Origin: Phyto melanocephala | Lineage: Eukaryota; Arthropoda; Insecta; Diptera; Rhinophoridae | DNA: 64,000 nucleotides | Assembly (NCBI GenBank): GCA_941918925.1 | Contig: OW799235.1 | Coordinates: 111,293,076-111,357,075, forward strand | Direction: 5' to 3' | Part shown: piece by piece, positions 1 to 10,453 of the stretch | How positions within the stretch are numbered: the first letter of the stretch is position 1 | Layout: each line of letters opens with the position of its first letter | Translations under genes and position numbers: made by a program | The notes under the pieces: generated by a model | The model's database searches: none | What the model saw: only the letters and a program-made list of their open reading frames with translations | What the model was told of the DNA's origin: nothing

Positions 1-329
1 TTGAAAATAGTTGAAAAAATGTAAGATGGGAATATATTAAACTGTTTAAGATAAATTTTTATAATAGTTTTATTTATAAAAGATATACTTAAATTTTATT
101 AATAAACAGTCAAGAGCGCTATAATCGGATATGACAAATCTTAATATTCCCTTCACAAAAGTGTTGATACGTAGCTACAAGTATATAAATAATAATACAA
201 GTATAAAACAAGTAAGAGCACTATATTCGGCTGTGCCGAATCTTTTATACCCACCACCAATTTTGTGTACATTTAAAGCACAATATTTATTATTTTGTTA
301 ATCGCTATAGAATAATCTCTTTATAATAA

Positions 330-836
330 AATATGTATCACTTTCTTTGTAGAGGGTGGTTAAATTTTAAGGGTCCATGTTTAAGGTGAACCACATCTAA
401 ACTTCAACTTTTTTCTTGTATTTCATTTGACATTTCTCAATCTCAGACTAACTCAATTTGAACCGTGGAAAGATACGCAATCGAGCAACGCTTTTAAATA
501 TTAAAGATTTTTATAAAAATGGGCTTTCAAATCAAAATGCATTTTGTAAACTTCGTGATTCTTTTGGTCAACATAATCGTTCGAATTCGTCCACAATCGT
601 GAGAATTGTAAAAAATATTTAAATGTCTGCAAAGCAGGTCTGTATGAAATGTGAAAACATCTGTGAATGCCATCTTAGTTCGTTGAATGGGAAACATTGC
701 TGTTTTTCACGATAACGTGGCAAAAGAGCAAGCAACCTCGACTCATCATCGTGCCCAACAATCAAGCATCAACAGTGTCATTGAAAATTTGGACTATCGG
801 ATCGTGGTGTGCCGCCTAGGTTGGGGGGCCATTTGG
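330..836 (+). pseudogene. mariner-like transposase 5' fragment nested in the mini-me copy
   Basis: With frameshifts allowed, the + strand reads ERYAIEQRF..ILKIF at 469-515, then a stretch close to FGQHNRSNSSTIVRIVKKF at 551-620. This matches the N-terminal helix-turn-helix of a Tc1/mariner transposase (typical start MERY-IEQR-KI). Further on, HHRAQQ at about 740-765 matches the second HTH. Stops and frameshifts are frequent and the catalytic part is absent, so it is a dead fragment. The mini-me sequence seems to resume after about 836. Confidence 0.55.
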
Positions 837-1859
837 CCGATATTTTGTTCCATACATAATTGAAGCATACAAATATTATCATTATAAAAATTAATGATAA
901 TAATTTCATAATAATTTTATTCAAAATCAACATATTCCCTTAAAATAAAACCAACCATTATAACTTCGGTATGCTAGTAAAATGTTTTCGTAAATTTAGT
1001 CTTTCAATGAAAGTGGCCGTTAAAATACGCGTGTCAATAAAGTTTCTGCTAATAAACATAACTTAGATATTTCAATATAGTCCTTTAGTATTCCAAAATC
1101 TTTATTCATAGAGAATTTACATGAATTTAAGAGGAAGAAAGTGAATTTAAGGTTAAATTTTAAGGGCCACAGGTTGATTTAAAATATACATTCTCAGCAT
1201 TTTGCTAAAACGGGAAATTTATTAGTTAGATTTTGATTTTTAAACTTCTATAACATTTTGCTTTAAAAAGATTTTCAAACGAAATAAGTTTTGTATAATT
1301 TTAAAATTTGTTAGCCATTAGTACATGAAAATAAATTGTTTATAATGTTTAGAAATAATTTTTTTTGACTTAGGTCAAAAATTTCCTAAATTCCCATTTT
1401 TAATAGAGCATAACTTCAGGAGAACATAAGCATAAGTTGTTAGCATGCCATCTAGTAGTTGCTAGTAGAGTTATCTATCTTATCATCTTTATCTTATATT
1501 TAGCTACAGTACAATAAATGGTGCAGTGTAAGATGAATAAATGCTAATATATATGACTAATATATTTTTATAAAAATTTAAGGAGAAAAGTGTGCGTGGC
1601 ACATCTATTTTTCGTTTTAACGAAGACCTTGACCAAAAAGCCATGTTTGCAAAATTTCAGAATCGTACATATAGTTTTGTCAGTTTTATTACGTTTTAAA
1701 TTTGAAATATACACTGTGCGGTATAAATTTTTGTACATTTTTATCTATAACTCTTTTCCTAATTCATAGATTTAAGCGATTTTTAGGGAAAAATATTCTT
1801 TTGACTCGATAAATATATATTCGAAGTTTCATTACTACGTTTATGCGTCTGGACACAAT

Positions 1860-2330
1860 TCAAAAGTGAAAGTGGGCGTTATAGTAGGCGTGTCAAAGTT
1901 GTTTTTGCTAATGAGTACAACTTAGGTGTTTCAATATAGTCCTTTATTATTCCAAAATCTTTATTAATAGAGAAATTGTATGAATTTTAGGTAAAACGTT
2001 ATATGGGAGGTGGGCGTAAAAGTGGGCGTGGCACCTTAATTGTTAGGCATAGTAATGAAATTGCCTAGGGGGATAGACGTAGCAAAATTTATCATCATTC
2101 CTCTAATTTTAGCGGTTTTATGAGCTTTTAAATTTCATTAACGGTAGATAACGTGAAAAGTGGGCTTTATAGTAGGCGTGTCAAAGTTATTTTTGCGAAT
2201 GAGTACAACTGAGGTGTTTCAAGATAGGCCTTTATTATTCCAAAATCTTTATTAATAGAGAAATTATATGAATTTTAGTTAAAACGTTGTATGGGAGGTG
2301 GGCGTAAAAGTGGGCGTGGCACATTGATTT
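1860..2330 (+). repeat. two tandem ~290-bp units inside the mini-me copy
   Basis: The block 'gtaggcgtgtcaaagtt' ... 'tgggaggtgggcgtaaaag' ... 'gggcgtggcac' occurs at about 1868-2035 and again at about 2160-2325. A more diverged copy lies at about 1005-1150. The period is roughly 290 bp. Internal tandem duplication of this kind is common in DINE-1/Helentron elements. Confidence 0.6.
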
Positions 2331-2946
2331 GCCGTTACAAGAAAGCGTGGTAATAAAAAGCAAAGTGTGCAAAATTTCAGAGTCGTACATCCAATTTTGT
2401 TGCTTTTATGACGTTTTTGTTTATAAATATACCGAAAAATACACTGTGCGGTATAAATTTTCGTACATTTTGATCGATAACTCCTCTCCTAATGCAAAGA
2501 TTTAGACAAGAAAAGATAAAAAAGATATTACCTTTACCCAGGAAATATATGTTCGAAGTTTCATGAGGGTACGTTAAGGCGTTTGGACACAATTCCATTT
2601 TATTCGATGTTCGAAGGACACGGTTTTTTCGACCTACTCTTGCTTTTCGAGCTATTAATCTCTTTCTGATATTCCGATTTAGTTTATTTTCGATACCAAA
2701 CAAACCTTGTCTATAAGAAGGATTCTGGCAAAATTTGAGCCTCCTAGCTTTTTCGGTGCGACCTCTATCGTGCTTTCAACAGACGGACAGACGGACGGAC
2801 ATAGCTAGATCGTCATAAAATCAAACCACGATTTAGAATATATATACTTTATGGGGTGGTCTAAAATGGATATTTCGATGTGTTACAAACGGAATGACAA
2901 AATGAATATACCCCCACCTTTTTTTTTTGGTGGCGGGTATAAAAAA

Positions 2947-3335
2947 AATGTAGCTTCGGATGTGTGGCACGTAGCGCCGTCCTGTTGAAATCAAATGTTG
3001 CCAATATCCTCCTCTTCAATTTTTGTGAACAAAAATTCGTTCAGCATGGCCCGTTAACGATCGCCATTGACTACGGCCACGCCTTGCTCATTTTCGAAAA
3101 AAAATTGCCCAATTATGCCTCTGGACAAAAATCCGCACCAAACAGTGACTCGTTTTGGGTGCAAAAAGTAGTGTCGCAGTATTTCCCAGCGTTGTTCAAG
3201 CGTATACACAACAATATTCGTTTACCGGAAGGATAAAACTAATTGTCTGTCAAATCAGACATGAGCTAAGTGTTACCATTCACGAAATAAGCACTAGTTG
3301 AACAAAGAAACGTTAGATGGCGGACTCTTTATGTA
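2947..3335 (-). pseudogene. mariner-like transposase fragment (catalytic region)
   Basis: On the - strand the sequence around 2960-3000 reads FQQDGATCHTSEAT, the second catalytic Asp block of a Tc1/mariner transposase. Upstream of it in the coding direction are LFGADF and LGNFFSKMSKAWP, with stops and frame changes. The right end, 'aacgttagatggcgga' near 3310, is shared with a fragment at 28500-28560, so both belong to one family. A further relative lies at about 59150-59600. Confidence 0.6.
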
Positions 3336-3399
3336 TGTCAAAATTACTATTAATTCCAAAATTTTCGAAAACATTTCTGATTAATTAGTATAACATATA

Positions 3400-3625
3400 A
3401 GTTCATGTAATATATGGGGGCTTCAAAAAGTTGATTTCAACGCTCATACATACGGACAGACAGACGGACAGACAGACGGATAAATCGACTTATCTTTATA
3501 CATAAAGCCATTCAAAATATATACAATATATGGATTTAAAATAAATACAATGGAAATTACAAATGAAATAACAAATTTATACTGATATACCCTTTTACAC
3601 TCTTACATGAAGTGTGTAAAAATAT
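3400..3625 (+). repeat. mini-me-like repeat, 3' fragment
   Basis: It contains 'aaagttgatttcaacg', a long run of ggacagacagac/gacgga tetramers at 3453-3482, and the tail 'gatatacccttttacactc'. Only the microsatellite-bearing distal part of the element is present. It lies about 400 bp upstream of the Mp endostatin exon. Confidence 0.6.
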
Positions 3626-4051
3626 ACTTTGAATACTTTGGCAAATTTTATAAATAAAAGAAAGACTTTAAATATTAAACGATTTCAGTAATATAGATAT
3701 TTCCAGCTCTGTGACAAATTTTAAAAATGCTCACAAAAAATACATACATGCGTACATACATATATATGTATATCTTATTAAATATTATTCGTATGTATGC
3801 ATGTCCGTACGCCTTAGTAGCAACAAATATTTAGACATACATACTTATGTGCACACCTTTAATCATACAAATAGAGTTTCAGGTGTAAAAGTTTGCTACA
3901 TTTTTAATATGAAATTGGTTTCCGTTTTACTTTTTTTTTTTTGTTATAAAATTAAAACATTAAATAAAATATTTATACAAACATTCAAATTTAAACAAAT
4001 ATGTGTTTTCAACATGCAAATTAATTTATTTTTTATTTTTTGTAATTTCAG

Positions 4052-4279
4052 GCCACAAAAGCATGTCTGGCATGGTGCTTTACCCAATGGTGAACGTTCA
4101 ATTGACACATACTGTGATGCCTGGCATTCGGGGGCAAGAGATAAATATGCTTATGCCAGCAATTTACTGGGGAACAAACTCTTGGATCAAGAGCGTCTAA
4201 CATGTGATAGTAAATTAATAGTACTATGTGTAGAGGCTCTCTCACAGGATCGACGAAAAAAACGTGATTTGAGTGACAG
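4052..4279 (+). CDS. Multiplexin (collagen XV/XVIII), exon encoding the C-terminal half of endostatin
   Basis: This 228-bp exon encodes about 76 residues of the endostatin (NC1) domain of collagen XV/XVIII, a secreted basement-membrane proteoglycan core. The translation starts PQKHVWHG and contains SLLG-like ASNLLGNKLL and the C-terminal KLIVLCVEAL. It aligns without gaps to vertebrate endostatin (PQKSVWHG ... SSLLGGRLLG ... YIVLCIEN). Three cysteines (in TYCDAW, LTCDSK and VLCVEA) match the last three of the four disulfide cysteines. The acceptor is 'tgtaatttcag' (AG at 4050-4051) and the donor is GTAAGT at 4280. The first base completes a codon from an upstream exon; a TG from that exon would give Trp, as in vertebrate WPQK. 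The collagen repeats and the first half of endostatin are not in the window, so the gene enters from the left. Confidence 0.93.
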
Positions 4280-5511
4280 GTAAGTAAATTACTGTTTTTA
4301 TTCAACAATTGCTATTGTTTGTTTAAATTTTGTACTTGACATATTGGGCTATGGTCTGTATTCTGTGTTGTTGTGTCATTTAAATATTTTATATAGAGAT
4401 GTAGTATATTACTTTACATAATAGTAAAATTCTAAAGAAAGAAAATAATACACAATGATTGAGTTAAGGGTTTTGCAATATCGAATTTTATTAACTTAAA
4501 TTTTAAGATTTGTTATACAGAAATAATTTAGAAAACCCGTATTGATTTACAACCTCCCATATAAGTATAGGAAATACATAAAAGCATCTACAATATTTAT
4601 TAGTTTGAAACTTTGTGGGATTGCGTAGTCTGTACATCATATCAGAAGGTAAACAAAAATAAATGCTATGAAGTAACAAGCATTGTGGAATTTTAATTGT
4701 CATGTGGTTTTAGATGTGGTACATATCACTGTATTAATAATTGGTATTTGTAATTGCCATTGATTGCTGCTGCTATTTAAAGAAATTATATTTTAAATAT
4801 CTAAATTCTAACTTTTCTATATAATAATTCTATGATAATAAGACTAAACTGCTTATCTCTAAAGTGGTCATTTTTCGGGAATACACTTTTAAAATTTTTA
4901 GTTGATTTTTATAACTTGATAAACTTTATTATTTATTTTTTATTATATAACTTGATAAACTGTATTTGCATTTGATTCTATTGTTTTTCTGGAAAAAAAT
5001 TAATAGTAAATTGAAGTAAGTTATTTTTGTAAATGATATTGTACTTTATAAACAATATGACCAATAATTTAAAATTGTCGTGTTATTGACAAATTGCTTG
5101 AGCTTAGTTTCAGACTACGAAATGCAATCCTGCTTTATTTTCTCTTAATTTTTTTTTTTTTTTTTTTTTAGAAGAGTATATTAAATGTTTTGCGAAATTA
5201 ATTCCGCATTCTTTCGTAATCAAAGTGTAATAAACATTTGCAGATACAGATTCACCTATTGGGTAGATATATAACTTAAAAGTCTGAGATTTGCGACAGA
5301 CAGCGTATGCCTTGTTCAAAGTTTTTTGCTATGAAAATGTCAAAGCATCAAGCGTAAAGTTTTTCTTACATTTTTTAACGAGCGATGCTTTGCGTGGTTT
5401 AGAAGTGGTGATTTTGTCACTGTAGTCAAAGATCACTTACGCCAGGCAAAAAAAGTTTGAAGTACAAGAATTACACACTGCGAAAAATACAAAATCGAAA
5501 AACAAATCAAA

Positions 5512-5589
5512 ATGGAGACTTGGCAGAAATTGAAGTTAATTTTAAACTTAGTTTTGCATTTTCTATTGGGGCTAAATAACAATTGCGTG
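5512..5589 (+). CDS. possible first exon of a small nested secreted-peptide gene
   Basis: An ATG in a strong fly Kozak context (caaaATGG) opens 26 codons starting METWQKLKLILNL and ending NNNCV. They resemble a signal peptide: a basic/polar start and a hydrophobic core. A GTAAAT donor follows at 5590, in phase 0. The coding-like open frame at 6203-6409 can be joined in phase. The pair would give a 94-residue secreted peptide, nested in the last Mp intron on the same strand. I do not recognise the peptide. This rests on composition and phase agreement only and may be chance. Confidence 0.27.
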
Positions 5590-6202
5590 GTAAATAATTA
5601 TTAAAGCCATCATACATATTAGAGACAAGTATAAGTTGAAAATAATACGCCATTTCAAAAATTTGGCAGTTATTAAGGAAAAACGATATAGAAATAAAAA
5701 AATTTTTCAATTAACATAAACTGATCCATAAACAAAAACTGCACTCGAAAATAAAAATAAAATTAAACCAGACTACTTTTCCCTTTTACCATTCATTTGC
5801 TCTCTTCAGTTTAACGATAACATTTTTAAAAAAACCCTATTTTCACAAATCAAACTAAATCAAATTTATTTCTAATTAATAAAACATAAACGGAATCAAT
5901 GACCGCATTATTACTCAATATCCTTAAAATGAAAATTTTAGCAACTGTTTGAATTCCCTGTCAAAACTTTCACTATTAAAACACTCATGTTTCTAAACTT
6001 TTTTTCTCTCTTTTTTATAAATAATATTTTTTCATTGTTATTGTTTTTTCCTCCCCGAACACTACTTAGCTACCAAACACACACGCACACATATTTACGT
6101 TAATGTGTTATAAATATCTATATTAAATAGTTCATATTGTATTTGATTTGCTTTTGTGCTTGTTTGCTTGTTTTGTATTCTGAAATCCTGAAAATTAATA
6201 AG

Positions 6203-6409
6203 TTATTGTGTTGGTTCGAAAGTCCAGAAATCCCTTTGCGTTCTATTATTAAATATATTGCCAACAAATATGTTCAACATGTTCATTTTACCGGAAAATT
6301 GTTATTACTCTTACTCAATCATCTGTATGAGAACGCAGACAGAGATACCAACAATGAAATTTTAGCACACATGTACAGTTTTCATGAACATCCCAACAAC
6401 TCAACTTAG
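6203..6409 (+). CDS. coding-like open frame in the Mp intron; possible second exon of a nested peptide gene
   Basis: From an AG at 6201-6202 the frame runs 68 codons to TAG. It reads LLCWFESPEIPLRSIIKYIA, continues through KYVQHVHFTGK and NHLYENADRDTNNE, and ends HEHPNNST. Mixed polar, aromatic and charged residues and C/G-ending codons contrast with the poly-Lys/Phe frames of the AT-rich surroundings, so real or recently real coding sequence is likely. No family is recognised. The acceptor tract is weak next to the AG but pyrimidine-rich 20-50 bp upstream. A Harbinger-type MITE begins 43 bp after the stop. Alternatives are a transposon-derived exon or an alternative terminal exon of Mp. Confidence 0.35.
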   Translation, partial: LLCWFESPEIPLRSIIKYIANKYVQHVHFTGKLLLLLLNHLYENADRDTNNEILAHMYSFHEHPNNST

Positions 6410-6451
6410 AAAGGAAATGTAACTGAACTATAGAATTAGCTTGTTTTTTAA

Positions 6452-6967
6452 CGGCCTTATTCATAACAAAAAGTTAGCCACAGTTTATACACTACGTACA
6501 ACGAGCTGCTAACTAGAATGCCGATTAAGCTTGGCAGCTCGTTAGCACAGAGTTTATTCATAAGAAACTTTTATCCGTCTGCCAACTTTTCATAAATCAA
6601 CTCTGAAATTGCATGATACCCCTAAAATATGCTACCATTTTTTGTATATAATCCCTAATTTTGACATTTTTGTTTTTCCATCGATACTAACAATTTTTAA
6701 AATTGAAAAATAAATTAAAAAACAAACGAACAATATAATTTTTATTAAAATGGAAAAGCAACACAAACGATCTGTAAATTGGGAACAGGATGAAAAGGTA
6801 GGTAAAAAAATATTGGTAATGTAAAACAACAACACATAAAAGCTGTCTTTCACAAGTTGGCAAACGTTTGGCAGCTCGTTAACAAGAGTTTGGCCATAGT
6901 TTGGCATGAGTGTTATGAATAAACTTAATGTTAACTTTATGCCAACTTTTTGTTATGAATAAGGCCG
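6452..6967 (+). mobile_element. PIF/Harbinger-type MITE, copy A (516 bp)
   Basis: The terminal inverted repeats start CGGCCTTATTCATAACAAAA. A 3-bp target duplication TAA flanks the element (6449-6451 and 6968-6970), the size and composition typical of PIF/Harbinger. Inside, an ATG at 6750 in context opens 16 codons (MEKQHKRSVNWEQDEK) that stop at an AAAAG|GTAGGT splice donor. This looks like the first exon of a Myb/SANT-like protein retained from the parent transposon. The rest of the parent is deleted. A near-identical inverted copy lies at 8309-8823. Confidence 0.8.
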
Positions 6968-6970
6968 TAA

Positions 6971-8308
6971 ATAATTTTCTATAACTTCTTATTAGCATTC
7001 TTGAGATGGGTTTTTATAAAAAATATTATAAATATATTAGATGAGCAACAAAAAACTGAAACATTAATTTTGTTATTATATTTATAAGCTTAAAGCAAGC
7101 TTGCGAAAATAAGTTTATGGCAAGGGTTCAATTTTGTTTGATAAATAATTTTTATTAACAAGTCTTTTACAATAATATTTTGAACACTTTTTTTTAATTT
7201 AGAGCTAATGCTAACAAGTTTGTTTCAAACAATTTCTAATGCTTTTTGGTTTGTTGGGTTATTCAGTTGACTGGCTACATGTGTGTGTGTATGCGCATGT
7301 ATTATTTGCTATTTTAGTGATTCTAACACCCACACAAATAATAAAATAAATCAGTTTCCGCAACAGGATATGAAATAGCAACTCTTTTACGCCATGCTAC
7401 ATGACTATGTAAGCATCTTGTGTTAACGAGAACTTCAACTAAGTATACACATATACTACTCGCTTCCATCTACAGCAGGGATTTGTTTTTACCGTGAACT
7501 AACGTCCATAGCTTAAAATAAAAATTTAACTTAAATCTAGATTTATTACTTAATTTTTAAATAATTTTACAAATTTAATTTCAGTTAAAACTAAAAAAAA
7601 TTTAATGAATTAATAAATAAATATTTTTTATTTCGTATAAAAGATGACCCTAATACGAGGATTGCACATGATCTCCTTGATATTACAGTGATGATGAACA
7701 GAGTTTTTATAAACATGCTATATACACAAATATCATTAAAAATATATACAAATAGAACCACACAAACGTATTAATATTTGTTGAACAAAATGACTTCTTA
7801 ACTTTAAATCAAAAATGGGTAGTTAGTAAAGGATATTTAAGAAAATAATTAAAATAAAAACTTTGCAAATAGTCCTGTACCAAATTTGTATTTCTGACTT
7901 AATGGTTCTCTCCGAAAGTTCCTCGTGTAGGAGGTTAGATGAGTTTTGCAGCTATTGATTAGTTCGTTTAGGCCGAAGAAACTCTCAAGTATTGTTTAAA
8001 TTTATTCTAATATCGTACTTCAATTTGGACAAAGTTATGATTAGCGATTTTTACAATATTCTAAGCAGTGTTAAAGCTAAATGTTTTCTCGGTAGGTATG
8101 TTAATTAGCAAAATCATTTGGAGTAAAGCTTTTAACACATAGACAACGACAGGCTGATGACTACGGTCTGTCAAAAATAAAATACACACGTTATAGATGC
8201 GATTATTTTGGCACCATCGCCGTTGTACGACTGCACTTCTATTTGACGATAGCTCAATAATGTTCCATTAGCTGAAGCTAAGCTAAATTATAGCGTTTTA
8301 ATCTCTTC
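6971..8308. other. Mp intron DNA between the two inverted MITEs
   Basis: AT-rich sequence with no open frame of coding character. A short (TG)n run lies at about 7280. No splice pair, RNA gene or repeat family was recognised. Confidence 0.5.
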
Positions 8309-8823
8309 CGGCCTTATTCATAACAAAAAGTTGGCATAAAGTTAGCATTAAGTTTATTCATAACACTCATGCCAAACTCTGGCTAAACTCTTGTTAACGA
8401 GCTGCCAAACGTTTGCCAACTTGTGAAAGACAGCTTTTATGTGTTGTTGTTTTACATTACCAATATTTTTTACCTACCTTTTCATCCTGTTCCCAATTTA
8501 CAGATCGTTTGCGTTGCTTTTCCATTTTAATAAAAATTATATTGTTCGTTTATTTTTTAATTTATTTTTCAATTTTAAAAATTGTTAGTATCGATGGAAA
8601 CACAAAAACGTCAAAATTAGGGATTATAAACAAAAAATGGTTGCATATTTTAGGGGTATCATGCAATTTCAGAGTTGATTTATGAAAAGTTGGCAGACAG
8701 AAAAAAGTTTCTTATGAATAAACTCTGTGCTAACGAGCTGCCAAGCTTAATCGGCATTCTAGTTAGCAGCTCGTTGTACGTAGTGTATAAACTGTGGCTA
8801 ACTTTTTGTTATGAATAAGGCCG
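8309..8823 (-). mobile_element. PIF/Harbinger-type MITE, copy B (515 bp), inverted relative to copy A
   Basis: It has the same termini as the 6452-6967 element, in opposite orientation. The 3-bp target duplication here is TTC (8306-8308 and 8824-8826), so this was an independent insertion and not a local inversion of copy A. Differences between the copies are scattered single bases and small indels, which implies recent activity. The 16-codon ATG segment is present here on the - strand. Confidence 0.8.
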
Positions 8824-9436
8824 TTCGTATTTCATCCCATTACAACTTTCTAAATATATTCAATTCATATTGGCATCTAATTTGTAAGTACTTACATGAA
8901 AAAGAATTAAACAAAAAGCCTCTTTCACTGTAACTTAATTTGATGTAAACTAGATTTATATTTAGATAATTTTTTTTAGATTTTTATTAGAAATTTCCAA
9001 TATAATTAAATCAAAAGATAAATCTGAAAGCCTGACGGACGTGTAAAATGCAAATGCAAATTTAGCTCTATTTGTTTTGAAAATTTTGTATTCTTTGTAT
9101 GAGATAGGAAATTTTTGATTTGAAAATATATTATTAATATAATTATTATTATTTTATCCTCTAGCATAAAAACTATTTTAAAGACGATGATAAAATTCAG
9201 AAAAAGCTCTACCACGTCCTAAAAGGATTTGATTTTTATGTATTGCTCGCTATGCGGAATATTTTATATATAAATTTTATATAAAATGTATTCAAAATTG
9301 TAACGCTTTTGTTTAGTTTTGACTGTAAGAAGTGCATGTACATGTTTATGTGTTAAGACAATATATGCGTTAAAACTTAAACAAAATATTCGTACATATA
9401 TGCCAACAAATCAATGATAACACAGGCCAACACTCA

Positions 9437-10208
9437 ATTTGCTTCTTTAAATTTATCAACTGATTCTAGTTAATTTTGGTGGGCTGAACTTAAATCTGTA
9501 ATCAGTTTGTCTCTATCAGCTCTAGTTTTCATTATAAAGCTTTTTTTAAGTATTTAAAAAGTAAAACTTTTCCATAGGAATTTAAGAAAAAAAAAAAAAA
9601 ACAAAGAAGAAATCTGGAATGAACAGCCGAATGATGTCCACGCATTTCGTTCAGTTTTGGTCATTGACTTATCAAAATCACTTAATACTCATTAAACAGA
9701 AGTAACAGTCGTCCAAATGATTTCTGGGCTCTCTGCAAAGCATCGGCAAACCAAACTTAAGCCTATTTCATTTTCCTTGAGTCCACTGTCGCAAATTTAC
9801 ACAGCAAGTATTGCACACAATGTGTGGAGCCCAGCTTTTATCTTGGTCACCAAGATCAACTCCTCAACACTTTTTTAATAAACTTTGCCAACTGCAATAA
9901 ACCACTTCTTACAAGCAACTAACTTCCGATATGCAATTGGAGTGCAAAAAGAAAAAATAACGTTCTGAATAATATTACATAAATAAAATTCCCGTTAATC
10001 AGCTAGCAATTACACAAAAAATAATATTTTCGGAAAAAACGGAATGACAAACTGATATATACCCTCCTCACTTACAGTGGAGAGTATAAAGAAATAAAAA
10101 AGCTATATCATGAAAACTAGAGCTGATAGAGACAAACTGATTACAGATTTAAATTCAGCGCACCCAAATTAACTAGAATCAGTTGATAAATTTAAAGAAG
10201 CAAAAAAC
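9437..10208. repeat. inverted repeat, ~110-bp arms, in the Mp intron
   Basis: The left arm at about 9437-9545 ('tttgcttctttaaatttatc' ... 'ctatcagctctagttttcat') is found inverted at about 10093-10208 with few mismatches. The ~550-bp interior includes a mini-me-like tail ('cggaatgacaaactgatata') near 10040. This may be an internally rearranged mini-me pair or a foldback element. It sits 185 bp upstream of the last Mp exon. Confidence 0.6.
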
Positions 10209-10392
10209 GTTTTTAATTTTGTCGGGCTGTGTAATAATTTTCACTGTGCCTAAACTCTGCATCATTAAAAAAGTTTATTAAATATTCGCGTTTTGTGCGT
10301 TTTAATAATAAAAATGCTTTGTTTTTCTCTTTAACCCAAAACTGTATAAACATTTTTTTAATAACTTTCCTTTTCTTTATTTCTCTTTACAG

Positions 10393-10453
10393 ACAATTCG
10401 AGTTCCATACGGCTGAGGCATACGAGCAACATTTAAAAAGTGTATTGACTTGA
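10393..10453 (+). CDS. Multiplexin, last coding exon
   Basis: The acceptor 'tttctctttacag' (AG at 10391-10392) joins in phase to the exon ending at 4279: AG + A restores Arg. The exon then encodes QFEFHTAEAYEQHLKSVLT and the stop TGA at 10451-10453. This basic/acidic tail lies beyond the endostatin fold and is longer than the few residues after VLCIEN in vertebrates. No other open continuation was found in the 6.1-kb intron that joins in this phase with a plausible acceptor, so the assignment rests on frame, splice quality and position. Confidence 0.78.

Larger units (their letters stand above)
108..2946 (+). repeat. mini-me/DINE-1-like (Helentron-type) repeat, long copy
   Basis: The copy opens near 205 with the palindromic start 'attcggctgtgccgaatctt' and 'tatacccaccacca', and closes near 2946 with the inverse 'tggtggcgggtataaaa'. 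An older fragment of the same kind lies at 108-204. Near the end come the GGAC/AGAC tetranucleotide run (about 2780-2805), the box 'tatatactttatggggt' and 'gttacaaacggaatgacaaa'. This layout, with (GTCY)n and TA-rich microsatellites, is that of dipteran mini-me/DINE-1 elements. Boxes of GTGGGCGTG type recur inside. A mariner fragment is nested at about 330-836. No Rep or helicase reading frame is visible, so the copy is non-autonomous. Confidence 0.7.

Noticed and set aside
1000..2330. GTGGGCGTG boxes as a transcription-factor site cluster
   Set aside because: They are part of the repeat sequence and recur in other copies genome-style (for example 22480-22740 and 29265-29400), so local regulatory meaning is unsupported.
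4003..4200. 65-codon + strand frame over the endostatin exon
   Set aside because: Wrong frame; the endostatin frame has gap-free family similarity and correct splice phase.
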